Below, one piece after another: positions 42,525 through 50,290 of a DNA stretch of 50,774 nucleotides (its first letter is position 1; each line of letters opens with the position of its first letter). The position numbers and the translations under genes were made by a program. The stretch comes from Eubacterium sp. Lineage in GTDB: Bacteria; Bacillota; Clostridia; Oscillospirales; Ruminococcaceae. The notes beneath the pieces were generated by a model. The model was given only the letters and a program-made list of their open reading frames with translations, searched no databases and was not told where the DNA came from. The stretch is taken from NCBI GenBank assembly GCA_022511265.1, contig JAFLRX010000016.1, positions 1-50,774 of the forward strand. The letters are read 5' to 3'.

Positions 42525-43366
42525 CACTGCTCCCTATTTATGTTGACGAGGTGATCAAGACCGCGCTGAAAGAGGACATCAACTACATTGACAGCACGGT
42601 GGACCTGCTGCTGAGCGAGGGCATCAGCGACGCGTACTTTGTCGCAAAGGCTGACGGCGTACTGTCCGGGCTGGAGGTGGCTGCGCGGGTGTTTAGCCTG
42701 CTGGACAGCGATATGCAGGTGGATATCCTGTACTCTGACGGACAGGAGATACATACCGGTGACGTTATCGCGCGTTTTCACGGCAGCACCGCCGCAATGC
42801 TGAAGGGCGAGCGCACCGCGCTGAATATACTTCAGCATATGTGCGGCATCGCGACCTATACCGCAAAGTGCGTTAAGGCGGTAGAGGGCACCAACGCGTC
42901 CGTTTCCGACACCAGAAAGACCCTGCCGGGTCTGCGCCCGCTGCAAAAATATTCGGTGCTTATGGGCGGCGGAAGAAACCACCGCTATAACCTGACCGAC
43001 GCCGCTATGATAAAGGACAACCACATCGACGCGTACGGCTCGATAACCGCGGTGGTAGAGGCACTGCGTGAAAAAGCCGGACATATGCTGAAGATAGAGG
43101 TAGAGGTGCGCAACCTTGCCGAGCTGGAAGAGGCACTCAGCGTTAACGCCGATGTTATCATGCTGGACAATATGAGTCTTGAGGAGATGAGCAAGGCGGT
43201 AGAGCTGACCGACGGACGCGCAAAGCTGGAGGCAAGCGGCAACGTAACATTGGACAATATCCGCGAGATAGCCGAGACGGGCGTTGATATTATCAGTCTC
43301 GGCGCGCTGACCCACAGTGTGACCGCGTTGGATATCTCGATGAAGTGGGCGAATGCTCAGATATGA
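42521..43366 (+). CDS. nadC: nicotinate-nucleotide pyrophosphorylase (quinolinate phosphoribosyltransferase)
   Basis: Converts quinolinate and PRPP into nicotinate mononucleotide, CO2 and pyrophosphate. It has 281 residues. DTRKTLPGLRPLQKYSVLMG, then GGRNHRYNLTDAAMIKDNH and VDIISLGALTHS, are the standard substrate-binding stretches. It is coupled to nadB and to the next small gene by ATGA overlaps at both ends. The pyrophosphate it releases may be relevant to the pyrophosphatase-like fusion encoded two genes downstream. Confidence 0.96.
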   Translation: MTLLPIYVDEVIKTALKEDINYIDSTVDLLLSEGISDAYFVAKADGVLSGLEVAARVFSLLDSDMQVDILYSDGQEIHTGDVIARFHGSTAAMLKGERTALNILQHMCGIATYTAKCVKAVEGTNASVSDTRKTLPGLRPLQKYSVLMGGGRNHRYNLTDAAMIKDNHIDAYGSITAVVEALREKAGHMLKIEVEVRNLAELEEALSVNADVIMLDNMSLEEMSKAVELTDGRAKLEASGNVTLDNIREIAETGVDIISLGALTHSVTALDISMKWANAQI

Positions 43367-43533
43367 CAAACTGTGAGAACTGCTCATACTACGAATATGA
43401 CGAATATTACGAGTGCTATACCTGCCTTGTGGATTTAGACGAGGACGAGATGCGGCGGTTTATCTGCGGGGATAACGGCAGCTGCCCCTACTACCGCGGC
43501 GAGGACGATTATTTTCTTGCGAGGAAACAGTAA
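43363..43533 (+). CDS. small acidic Cys-rich protein (DUF6472-like)
   Basis: A 56-residue protein that begins MTNCENCSYYEYDEYYECYT. It has six cysteines, a very acidic middle (DLDEDEMRRF) and a conserved-looking SCPYYRGEDDYFLARKQ end. It matches from memory the clostridial family DUF6472, whose function is unknown; metal binding by the cysteines is plausible. The ATG at 43363 forms an ATGA with the nadC stop; an upstream GTG at 43345 would overlap nadC further and lacks support. The next gene starts 1 bp after its stop. Confidence 0.82.
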   Translation: MTNCENCSYYEYDEYYECYTCLVDLDEDEMRRFICGDNGSCPYYRGEDDYFLARKQ

Positions 43534-43534
43534 T

Positions 43535-44326
43535 ATGCCGACACCTATAACAGTACCTAAGAATGATTTATCCTATATCGGCAAGACCGTCACCGTCACC
43601 GTTGACCGCCCGATAGGCGCAGCCCACCCAAAGCACCCCGGGTTGATATATCCGATAAATTACGGCTATGTCGAGGGTCTGCTTGCGGGTGACGGCGAAG
43701 AGCAGGATGTTTACGTACTCGGTATAGACAAGCCTGTTGATAAGACCGAGGTCGTCATTGTCGCCATAGCCATGCGCACCGACGACGATGAGGACAAGTG
43801 GATAGGCGTGCCCGCCGACCTTGTGGGCACAGATCTGTGCTGTGAATGTAACATTGCGAAGGCGATAGAGTTTCAGGAGCAATACCACACGTATGAGCTG
43901 TATGCAAAATATGAAAAGACCTGCGGCGCGGTGATATACTGCGACATCTCGGATAATACGCAGGGCAGACGGTATTTTCTGATAAAAAACCGCAGCGGGC
44001 ATATCGGCTTTCCGAAAGGGCATATCGAGTACGGTGAGACCGAGCGTGAGACCGCACTGCGCGAGGTGTATGAAGAATGCGGACTGAAGGTAACGCTTGC
44101 GGAAAATTTTCGCGAGGAATATACTTTTACCACACTGGAGGACACGATAAAAACAAGCGTCTTCTTTATCGGGAAATTCGATAAGGCGGACGCGGTAAAG
44201 ATACAGCAGGAAGAGGTCATCGGCGACTGGTTGCTGGATTACGATGCCGCGCTTGCGCAGCTCAATTGGGAGCAGGATAAGGAAATATTCAGAAAAGCGG
44301 AGACTTTTTTACATTCAGAAAAATAA
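43535..44326 (+). CDS. fusion of a pyrophosphatase-like domain and a Nudix hydrolase
   Basis: A 263-residue two-domain protein. Residues 1 to about 115 resemble a short family I inorganic pyrophosphatase (GLIYPINYGYVEGLLAGDGE then EQDVYVLGID); the acidic metal motif reads DGEEQD, so one of the usual aspartates is glutamate. Residues about 122-258 form a Nudix domain with a perfect box, G-x5-E-x7-REV-x-EE-x-G-L, at about 162-184. Such Nudix domains often cleave dinucleoside polyphosphates or ADP-ribose. The start at 43535 is set by GAGGAA eight bases upstream. It is the last gene of the nadBC operon, so it may clear pyrophosphate or recycle dinucleotides; this is inference. Confidence 0.85.
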   Translation: MPTPITVPKNDLSYIGKTVTVTVDRPIGAAHPKHPGLIYPINYGYVEGLLAGDGEEQDVYVLGIDKPVDKTEVVIVAIAMRTDDDEDKWIGVPADLVGTDLCCECNIAKAIEFQEQYHTYELYAKYEKTCGAVIYCDISDNTQGRRYFLIKNRSGHIGFPKGHIEYGETERETALREVYEECGLKVTLAENFREEYTFTTLEDTIKTSVFFIGKFDKADAVKIQQEEVIGDWLLDYDAALAQLNWEQDKEIFRKAETFLHSEK

Positions 44327-44342
44327 TATATTTCGGCAAACT

Positions 44343-44387
44343 GCCGCAGGGTTTTACAAAATGTAAGATCCTGCGGCTTGTTTTTTG
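44343..44387 (+). terminator. terminator of the nad operon
   Basis: Stem GCCGCAGG/CCTGCGGC (44343-44350 with 44370-44377) with an internal TTTACA/TGTAAG extension, followed by TTGTTTTTTG. Confidence 0.9.
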
Positions 44388-44413
44388 TTCATATTTTTAA
44401 GCGTCTGCGATAC

Positions 44414-44442
44414 TTGAAAATATATCGGATATGCTGTATAAT
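44414..44442 (+). promoter_or_regulatory. promoter of the Nudix-YdcF-GH127 operon
   Basis: TTGAAA (44414-44419), 17-bp spacer and TATAAT (44437-44442). Confidence 0.85.
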
Positions 44443-44481
44443 TAATAAAAAGACAAACGGGCAAACAAGAAAGGAACTTAT

Positions 44482-44970
44482 ATGGACGGCAAGCTGCGAA
44501 ATATGACCTCTTTGTATCTTATCAGCGGTGACAGGATGCTGTTGCTGTACCGCGTCGGCTCGCGGGTGGTGAATAATGTGTATACAGGCGCGGCGGGCGG
44601 TCACTTTGAAAAAGACGAGCTGAACGACGCGCGTGCATGTGCGATACGCGAGTTATATGAGGAAACGGGACTGACGGAAAACGATATAGAAAACCTGTTT
44701 ATGCGCTATATTACTCTTCGCCTGAAAAACGGCGAGGTGCGGCAGAACTATTATTTCTTTGCCGACCTTAAAAACCCTGACACGCAGATAAACAGCGACG
44801 AGGGAGAATTGAAGTGGTTTTCCTTTGACGAATTGGACGGTGTGGAAATGCCGTTCAGCGCCAAATATGTCATAGAGCATTACCTCGAAACGGGACGGTA
44901 CACCGATATCTTGTACGGCGGTATGGCCGAGCGTGATGGGATAGACTTTAAGGAGTTAAAGGAGTTTTGA
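44482..44970 (+). CDS. Nudix hydrolase (MutT-like)
   Basis: A 162-residue single-domain Nudix protein. The box begins GHFEKDELNDARACAIRELY and continues EETGL; compared with the canonical G-x5-E-x7-RE it has two extra residues between the first glutamate and RE, a variant I know from some MutT/YvcI-like proteins. The glutamates that bind the metal are present. Possible substrates are oxidised nucleotides or nucleotide sugars. GAAAGGA precedes the ATG. The next gene starts at the base after its stop. Confidence 0.88.
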   Translation: MDGKLRNMTSLYLISGDRMLLLYRVGSRVVNNVYTGAAGGHFEKDELNDARACAIRELYEETGLTENDIENLFMRYITLRLKNGEVRQNYYFFADLKNPDTQINSDEGELKWFSFDELDGVEMPFSAKYVIEHYLETGRYTDILYGGMAERDGIDFKELKEF

Positions 44971-45585
44971 ATGAGCAGTATAATAACCGATATCGGTAAT
45001 TTTATTTTTGTTGAGGACGAGCCGCAAAACAGTGATATTATATTTATCGTCGGCGGCAGTCACCCTGAATTGGGAGAAAAAGCGGCGGAGCTTTACAATG
45101 CGGGATTTGCCCCGTATGTGGTGACAAGCGGGAAATACGGGTTTAATCTTGACGGATTTCCCGGTCCGCGCTCGAAGAAAGATACTTATGACGGCAAATA
45201 TGAGACCGAAAGTGATTTTTTCTGTGATGTGCTGACCAAAAACGGTGTGCCGCGCTCCGCGATAATAGAGGACAACAAGTCGGAGTATACCCGCCAAAAC
45301 GCGGATTTTGCAAGAGCGGTGACCGATGAGGCAGGGGTCGGGGTAAAACGCGGGATAATAGTCTGCAAGCGTTTTCACGCAAGGCGGTGTCTGATGTTTT
45401 ATCAGTCGGCTTTTCCGAAAGCACAGCTGTTGGTCGTACCCGCGGATATAAGCGGGGAATTTGATATCGCAAAGGACAACTGGCACAATTCCGAGTACGG
45501 AATAAAGCGTGTGCTGGGAGAGCTGAAACGCTGCGGCGAGCAGATAAACGCAGAGGATATAACAAAATATCAGGAGGGCGTATGA
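44971..45585 (+). CDS. YdcF-like DUF218 family protein
   Basis: A 204-residue Rossmann-like protein of the DUF218/YdcF group. Visible are FIVGGSHPELGEKAAELYNA, TSGKYG, VPRSAIIEDNKSEYTRQNA and IIVCKRFHARRCLMFY, the usual conserved stretches. Unlike ElyC/SanA it has no N-terminal membrane helix, so it is probably cytoplasmic. The biochemical function is not established; YdcF binds S-adenosylmethionine. It overlaps the GH127 gene by four bases. Confidence 0.9.
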   Translation: MSSIITDIGNFIFVEDEPQNSDIIFIVGGSHPELGEKAAELYNAGFAPYVVTSGKYGFNLDGFPGPRSKKDTYDGKYETESDFFCDVLTKNGVPRSAIIEDNKSEYTRQNADFARAVTDEAGVGVKRGIIVCKRFHARRCLMFYQSAFPKAQLLVVPADISGEFDIAKDNWHNSEYGIKRVLGELKRCGEQINAEDITKYQEGV

Positions 45586-47486
45586 AAAAACAAACCCAAA
45601 TCTCAGTACACAACTACCGCTCCGGCGGATTTATCGGAAAATATCAGCGGCTGGTACGGGACACCGTTATCCCATATCAGTACAGTGTGTTGTGCGATGC
45701 AGCCGAGGGCGCGGAGAAAAGCCATGTTATTGATAACTTCATCAACGCGGCAAAGGCACTGCGCGGCGAGGACGTCGGCGACGGCTTTTACGGGATGGTG
45801 TTTCAGGACAGCGACGCGGCGAAATGGATAGAGGCGGCGGCATACTCGCTGGCATGCTTTCCCGACAAGCGGCTTGAAGAAACCGTGGACGGCGTTATCG
45901 AAAAGATAGCCGCCGCGCAGGACGAGGACGGATATCTCAACACCTATTACACGATAAAGGACAAGGACAAGCGTTGGACAAATCTGCTGGAGGGGCACGA
46001 GCTGTACTGCTCGGGTCATATGATGGAGGCGGCATGCGCGTATTATCAGGTAACAGGCAAGCGCGTGCTTCTTGACGTTATGCTGAAAAACGCCGAGCAT
46101 ATCTATAAGCACTTCATCACCGAAAAGCACGAGGGTTATCCCGGCCACCCTGAGGTAGAACTGGCGTTGATGAAATTATACCGCGTCAGCGGTAACAGGC
46201 ATTGTCTGGAGCTTGCCGAGCATTTTATAAATACCCGAGGCGTTGATAAGGACTTTTACCGCCGCGAAAGGGAAAACCGCGACTGGACGGTATGGGGCAA
46301 CAACGCGGACGACCATGACTATCAGCAAAGCGGCAAGCCGGTGCGCGAGCAGACCGACGCGACAGGGCACGCGGTGCGTGCGGTGTACCTGTACACGGGC
46401 ATGGCGGACCTTGCGGGGGAGAGCGGCGACGCGGAGCTGTACAGTGCATGCAAGACGCTGTGGGAGAGCATCACCCGCCGCAGGATGTATATAACGGGCG
46501 GCATCGGCTCGACAGTGCACGGCGAGGCGTTCAGCGTGGACTATGACCTGCCGTCGGACACCGCCTATGCCGAGACCTGCGCGTCTATCGGGCTGATGTT
46601 TTTCGCCTCGCGCATGCTGGAAAATGAGGTAAAGGGCGAGTACGCCGACATAATGGAGCGGGCATTTTATAACACTGTCCTTGCTGGTATGCAGCTGGAC
46701 GGCAGGAGATTTTTCTATGTCAACCCGCTGGAGGTCAACCCCGGTATATCGGGCGTGTCTCCGACACAGCGGCACGACCTGCCCTCACGCCCCGGCTGGT
46801 ATGCCTGCGCCTGCTGCCCGCCCAACGCCGCAAGGCTGATATCCTCGTTCGGTATGTACGCCTACGGTGAGAGCGCGGACACCGCGTACTGCCACCTTTA
46901 CGCGGATGGCGAGGTGACATTCGGCAACGGTATGAAGCTGGTCTGCGAAACCGATTATCCCTATGATTTCAATATAAACTATACGGTAGAAAAGGGCAGC
47001 AGGCTGGCGGTACGCATACCCGCGTGGAGCGAGAAATACACCCTTTGCGTAAACGGCAAAGAGACCGCCGCGACGCCTGTTGACGGATATATTTATCTTG
47101 ATGTGTCTGACGGGGATAAAATAACGCTGACATTGGACGGCACACCGAGACTTGCCTATGCGTCTGCAAAGGTGCCCGCGCTGACAGGTAAGGCGGCGCT
47201 CTGCCGCGGTCCTCTTGTGTATTGCTTTGAGGGTGCAGATAACGGCGGCGATGTGCGGCAACTGACACTGAAAGCCGACGGACGGCTGACCGTCCTCGGC
47301 GCAGACGATACGCTTTGCGAGGCGGTAAAGATATCCGCCGAGGCGGTGCGTGCAGCGGACATTGACGGACTGTACAGCTTTGAGCCGCCGAAAAAGACCG
47401 ACTGCGCCGCAGTCGCCGTGCCGTATTACGTGTGGGGCAACCGCGGCGAAAATCAGATGCGGGTGTGGATGGAAGTCAATTTATAA
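45582..47486 (+). CDS. GH127-family beta-L-arabinofuranosidase (DUF1680)
   Basis: A 634-residue (alpha/alpha)6-barrel glycoside hydrolase with C-terminal beta domains. The zinc site of GH127 is visible: the Glu and Cys of YAETCASIG near residues 330-332 and the Cys pair of CACCPPNAARL near 409-410, the same spacing as Glu338, Cys340, Cys417 and Cys418 of the characterised HypBA1. No signal peptide is seen, so it acts on imported arabino-oligosaccharides from plant glycoproteins. It is the last gene of the operon, joined to the YdcF-like gene by an ATGA. No sugar transporter is adjacent. Confidence 0.93.
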   Translation: MKKQTQISVHNYRSGGFIGKYQRLVRDTVIPYQYSVLCDAAEGAEKSHVIDNFINAAKALRGEDVGDGFYGMVFQDSDAAKWIEAAAYSLACFPDKRLEETVDGVIEKIAAAQDEDGYLNTYYTIKDKDKRWTNLLEGHELYCSGHMMEAACAYYQVTGKRVLLDVMLKNAEHIYKHFITEKHEGYPGHPEVELALMKLYRVSGNRHCLELAEHFINTRGVDKDFYRRERENRDWTVWGNNADDHDYQQSGKPVREQTDATGHAVRAVYLYTGMADLAGESGDAELYSACKTLWESITRRRMYITGGIGSTVHGEAFSVDYDLPSDTAYAETCASIGLMFFASRMLENEVKGEYADIMERAFYNTVLAGMQLDGRRFFYVNPLEVNPGISGVSPTQRHDLPSRPGWYACACCPPNAARLISSFGMYAYGESADTAYCHLYADGEVTFGNGMKLVCETDYPYDFNINYTVEKGSRLAVRIPAWSEKYTLCVNGKETAATPVDGYIYLDVSDGDKITLTLDGTPRLAYASAKVPALTGKAALCRGPLVYCFEGADNGGDVRQLTLKADGRLTVLGADDTLCEAVKISAEAVRAADIDGLYSFEPPKKTDCAAVAVPYYVWGNRGENQMRVWMEVNL

Positions 47487-47520
47487 TTCTTATTTTCACA
47501 GTCACAGACAAACAAAACCG

Positions 47521-47554
47521 AAAACCACAGCATTGTAAAATGCTGTGGTTTTTT
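47521..47554 (+). terminator. terminator after the GH127 gene
   Basis: A perfect 14-bp stem (47521-47534 with 47539-47552), loop GTAA, ending in a T run. Confidence 0.95.
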
Positions 47555-47575
47555 ATAACAAATTTACATTACCTA

Positions 47576-47604
47576 TTGACAAACGTTCGATTATTTAGTA
47601 TAAT
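47576..47604 (+). promoter_or_regulatory. promoter of the TetR-ABC-FtsX cassette
   Basis: TTGACA (47576-47581), 17-bp spacer and TATAAT (47599-47604), perfect hexamers. Confidence 0.9.
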
Positions 47605-47613
47605 AGGAAACAG

Positions 47614-47627
47614 ATGTTGCGAAACAT
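47614..47627. promoter_or_regulatory. candidate TetR operator
   Basis: ATGTTGCGAAACAT is an imperfect 14-bp palindrome at the expected transcription start, 28 bp before the TetR-family gene. Position and symmetry suit autorepression. Confidence 0.5.
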
Positions 47628-47655
47628 GCGTTGCTTTAAGTGAGGAGGAAAACAA

Positions 47656-48234
47656 ATGCCGCCTAAATGTAAATTTACACGGGAAGAAATCATACAAGCC
47701 GCCTTAGATATAGCGAGAGAAGAGGGCGTAGCCTTTATCACGGCAAGAGCGTTAGGCGCTAAATTAGGCTCATCTTCCAAGCCTATATTCAGTGTGTTTG
47801 AAAATATGGAAGAAGTACAAGTAGAGGTGCAAAAGGCAGCAAAAGCTCTCTATGCCGAGTATGTTCAAATTGGACTGCATCAAGAATTGGCCTTTAAAGG
47901 CGTGGGTACTCAGTATATTTTGTTTGCAATCAACGAGCCAAAGCTGTTTCAATTACTCTTTATGTCAGAGCAGCCACAGAAGCCGTCTGTTGCAGGTATT
48001 CTTCCGATAATAGATGAAAGCTATGATCAAATATTGCTGTCCGTTCAGAATGGATATGGACTTGGTAAGAAAGACGCCGAAAATCTTTACCGTCATTTAT
48101 GGATATACACACACGGGATAGCGGTGCTTTGCGCAACGAATATGTGTTCATTCACTGCCGAGGAGATAAGCACAATGATGACTGAGGTCTGCAAAGCCTT
48201 GCTGAAAGATATTAAAAGGGGTAAAACAGAATGA
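47656..48234 (+). CDS. TetR/AcrR-family transcriptional regulator
   Basis: A 192-residue regulator with an N-terminal TetR helix-turn-helix (about residues 8-52: REEIIQAALDIAREEGVAF, then ALGAKLGSSSKPIFSVF) and a helical ligand-binding domain whose LYRHLWIYTHGIAVL stretch is typical of the WHG-type C-terminus. GAGGAGGAAA precedes the ATG. It overlaps the ABC ATPase gene by four bases, so it should control the transporter genes it is coupled to, and itself. Its codon use is AT-richer than most of the window. Confidence 0.93.
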   Translation: MPPKCKFTREEIIQAALDIAREEGVAFITARALGAKLGSSSKPIFSVFENMEEVQVEVQKAAKALYAEYVQIGLHQELAFKGVGTQYILFAINEPKLFQLLFMSEQPQKPSVAGILPIIDESYDQILLSVQNGYGLGKKDAENLYRHLWIYTHGIAVLCATNMCSFTAEEISTMMTEVCKALLKDIKRGKTE

Positions 48235-48923
48235 TTGCAGTATCAAATATTGTGAAATCTTATGGGAATGACGGAAATAAAAATCAAGTGCTGAGAGGTA
48301 TCAGTCTGCAAATTGATGATGGGGATTTCACCGTTATTTTAGGTGCGTCGGGTTCCGGCAAATCCACCTTTTTGAATGTTATTTCGGGGCTTGAACGCCC
48401 CGACAGCGGAAGCATAGTATACGGAACAAATGATATTATCAAATTGTCGGACGGTGAATTGACGCAATTCCGCAAGGATAATATCGGTTTTATTTTTCAG
48501 CAGTATTATCTTCTTCCGAACATGACTGTTGAAAAGAATGTACGAATGGGTGCTGACCTTGCCGATAATAGGGAATATCAAGAAATTATAGCTGCCGTAG
48601 GGCTTGAAGATAAGGCGAAAAAATATCCGAGTGAGCTTTCGGGCGGAGAGCAGCAAAGGGTTTCGGTTGCCCGCGCGCTTGCCAAAAAGCCAAAAGTGCT
48701 GTTTTTAGACGAGCCGACAGGGGCGCTTGATGAGCAGACAGGCAGACAGGTTCTTGACTATATCAGCAAGCTGCATAAGGAATACGGTTTTACCGTTGTA
48801 ATGGTTACACATAATCAGAATATAGCGGAAATGGCAAATACGGTCGTAAAAATGAACAGCGGAAAAATATCCGAGATTTACACTAATGAAAAGCAAAAGA
48901 CCGCTTACGAGATAGGGTGGTAA
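48231..48923 (+). CDS. ABC transporter ATP-binding protein (MacB/LolD type)
   Basis: A 230-residue ATPase. Walker A is GASGSGKST, the Q-loop is [18 protein letters not shown], the signature [15 protein letters not shown], Walker [11 protein letters not shown] and the switch region [16 protein letters not shown] is typical of the MacB/LolD/FtsE class that partners FtsX-like permeases in mechanotransmission instead of classical transport. It is coupled to the TetR gene and followed after 1 bp by the permease. Confidence 0.95.
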   Translation: MIAVSNIVKSYGNDGNKNQVLRGISLQIDDGDFTVILGASGSGKSTFLNVISGLERPDSGSIVYGTNDIIKLSDGELTQFRKDNIGFIFQQYYLLPNMTVEKNVRMGADLADNREYQEIIAAVGLEDKAKKYPSELSGGEQQRVSVARALAKKPKVLFLDEPTGALDEQTGRQVLDYISKLHKEYGFTVVMVTHNQNIAEMANTVVKMNSGKISEIYTNEKQKTAYEIGW

Positions 48924-48924
48924 T

Positions 48925-50064
48925 ATGGTAATAGGAATAAAAGACGCGGCTAAGTTGATCGGAATATCCATTGTTGCCTGCTGCGCTGTTTTCGTATGCA
49001 CGTTGTTTCTGAATTATAATATTGACATTGTAACAATGAAAAGCGAGATTACAACAGAAGTCGGTATCGCAATGTATAATGCGCAGGTTTCAATGGGAAA
49101 GGTCACGGCTGCCGTCTCAGGCGGCTGCTTGGCGATGACGTCTGTTGTTATGCTTTTGTTCTATGTCAAGAATTACATAGATACCCACGGAAAAGAGCTT
49201 GGGATATTGAAGGCTCTCGGATATCCCAATATCAAAATCGCAAAACACTTTTGGGTGTTCGGTTTAAGTGTTTTCATCGGTTGCACTTTGGGGTATGCGC
49301 TTGCTTTCCTTTATCTGCCGAGTTTTTACGAACTGCAAAACGCCGAGCAGCTTTTCCCTGAAATCAAGGTGCAATTTCACCCTCTGTTGGCATTTCTTTT
49401 GGTCGGTGTACCCGCTATCGTGTTTTCTGCGTTATCGGTGTTGTATGCCTGCCTGAAATTGAAAAAGCCCGCACTGGATTTATTGAAAGAAAAACAAGCG
49501 CATAGGGTAAAGGTAGATAAAAATACAACAAAGGATATGCCTTTTCTTAAAGAATTAACGAGAAGTACGGTAAGGGGCCGAAAATCGCTTGTGTTCTTTA
49601 TCGCGTTTTCGGCGTTTTGTTTCTCTGCTATGGTGCAGATGTCAATGTCTATGAAAGACCTTTCGAGTGAAGCATTTGCGATAATGATGATAACTATAGG
49701 CTTGATCCTCGCCTTTGTGACCTTATTTCTGTCATTGTCAAGCGTGGTGAAAGGAAATACAAAAACAATTGCCATGATGAGAGTGTTCGGTTATAAACAC
49801 AGCGATTGCAGCAAAGCGGTCCTCGGCGGGTACAGACCGTTTTCTTATATAGGCTTTGTGATCGGCACTATCTATCAGTATGCTTTATTAAAGATAATGG
49901 TAACGGTTGTGTTTGCGGATATTGAGAATGTACCAGAATATAACTTTGATTTTAAGGCGTGTGCGGTTACGTTGGCGCTGTTTATTATCACCTATGAAAT
50001 CGCAATGTACGGCTACTCCGGGCGGATAAAGAAATTGTCTGTCAAAAGTGTTATGCTTGAATAA
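48925..50064 (+). CDS. FtsX-domain ABC permease
   Basis: A 379-residue membrane protein with about eight helices arranged as two FtsX-like halves. The first half carries KELGILKALGYPNIKI and the second KTIAMMRVFGYKHSDC, the conserved cytoplasmic helix that meets the ATPase, so it is an internal duplication. It lacks the large extracellular domain of MacB and is shorter than BceB-type permeases of about 650 residues. The role may be export or resistance to a membrane-active compound. No terminator is obvious after the gene. Confidence 0.9.
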   Translation: MVIGIKDAAKLIGISIVACCAVFVCTLFLNYNIDIVTMKSEITTEVGIAMYNAQVSMGKVTAAVSGGCLAMTSVVMLLFYVKNYIDTHGKELGILKALGYPNIKIAKHFWVFGLSVFIGCTLGYALAFLYLPSFYELQNAEQLFPEIKVQFHPLLAFLLVGVPAIVFSALSVLYACLKLKKPALDLLKEKQAHRVKVDKNTTKDMPFLKELTRSTVRGRKSLVFFIAFSAFCFSAMVQMSMSMKDLSSEAFAIMMITIGLILAFVTLFLSLSSVVKGNTKTIAMMRVFGYKHSDCSKAVLGGYRPFSYIGFVIGTIYQYALLKIMVTVVFADIENVPEYNFDFKACAVTLALFIITYEIAMYGYSGRIKKLSVKSVMLE

Positions 50065-50161
50065 TCGCGTTAAACCCGCTGTTTATATTCGCTATAGTCA
50101 TTTTTACCAAATTTCCAACCAAATTTTCTATTACTAAACAGAAAAATTTTCAAAAAGGGAC

Positions 50162-50190
50162 TGGAAAATTACTTCGCAATCTGTTATAAT
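50162..50190 (+). promoter_or_regulatory. probable promoter of ppdK
   Basis: TATAAT (50185-50190) with a weak -35 TGGAAA (50162-50167) at 17 bp. The leader of about 95 bases holds two copies of the palindrome GACAAGTC and a strong TAGGAGG ribosome binding site. Confidence 0.6.
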
Positions 50191-50290
50191 ATTATTGTTA
50201 TGGTTGACAAGTCTGCCCGGCGTTCTGTTTTTAGTTATCGGGGCAACACGGACAAGTCGGTCAAATATATTTTTTAGGAGGAAAATCCAA

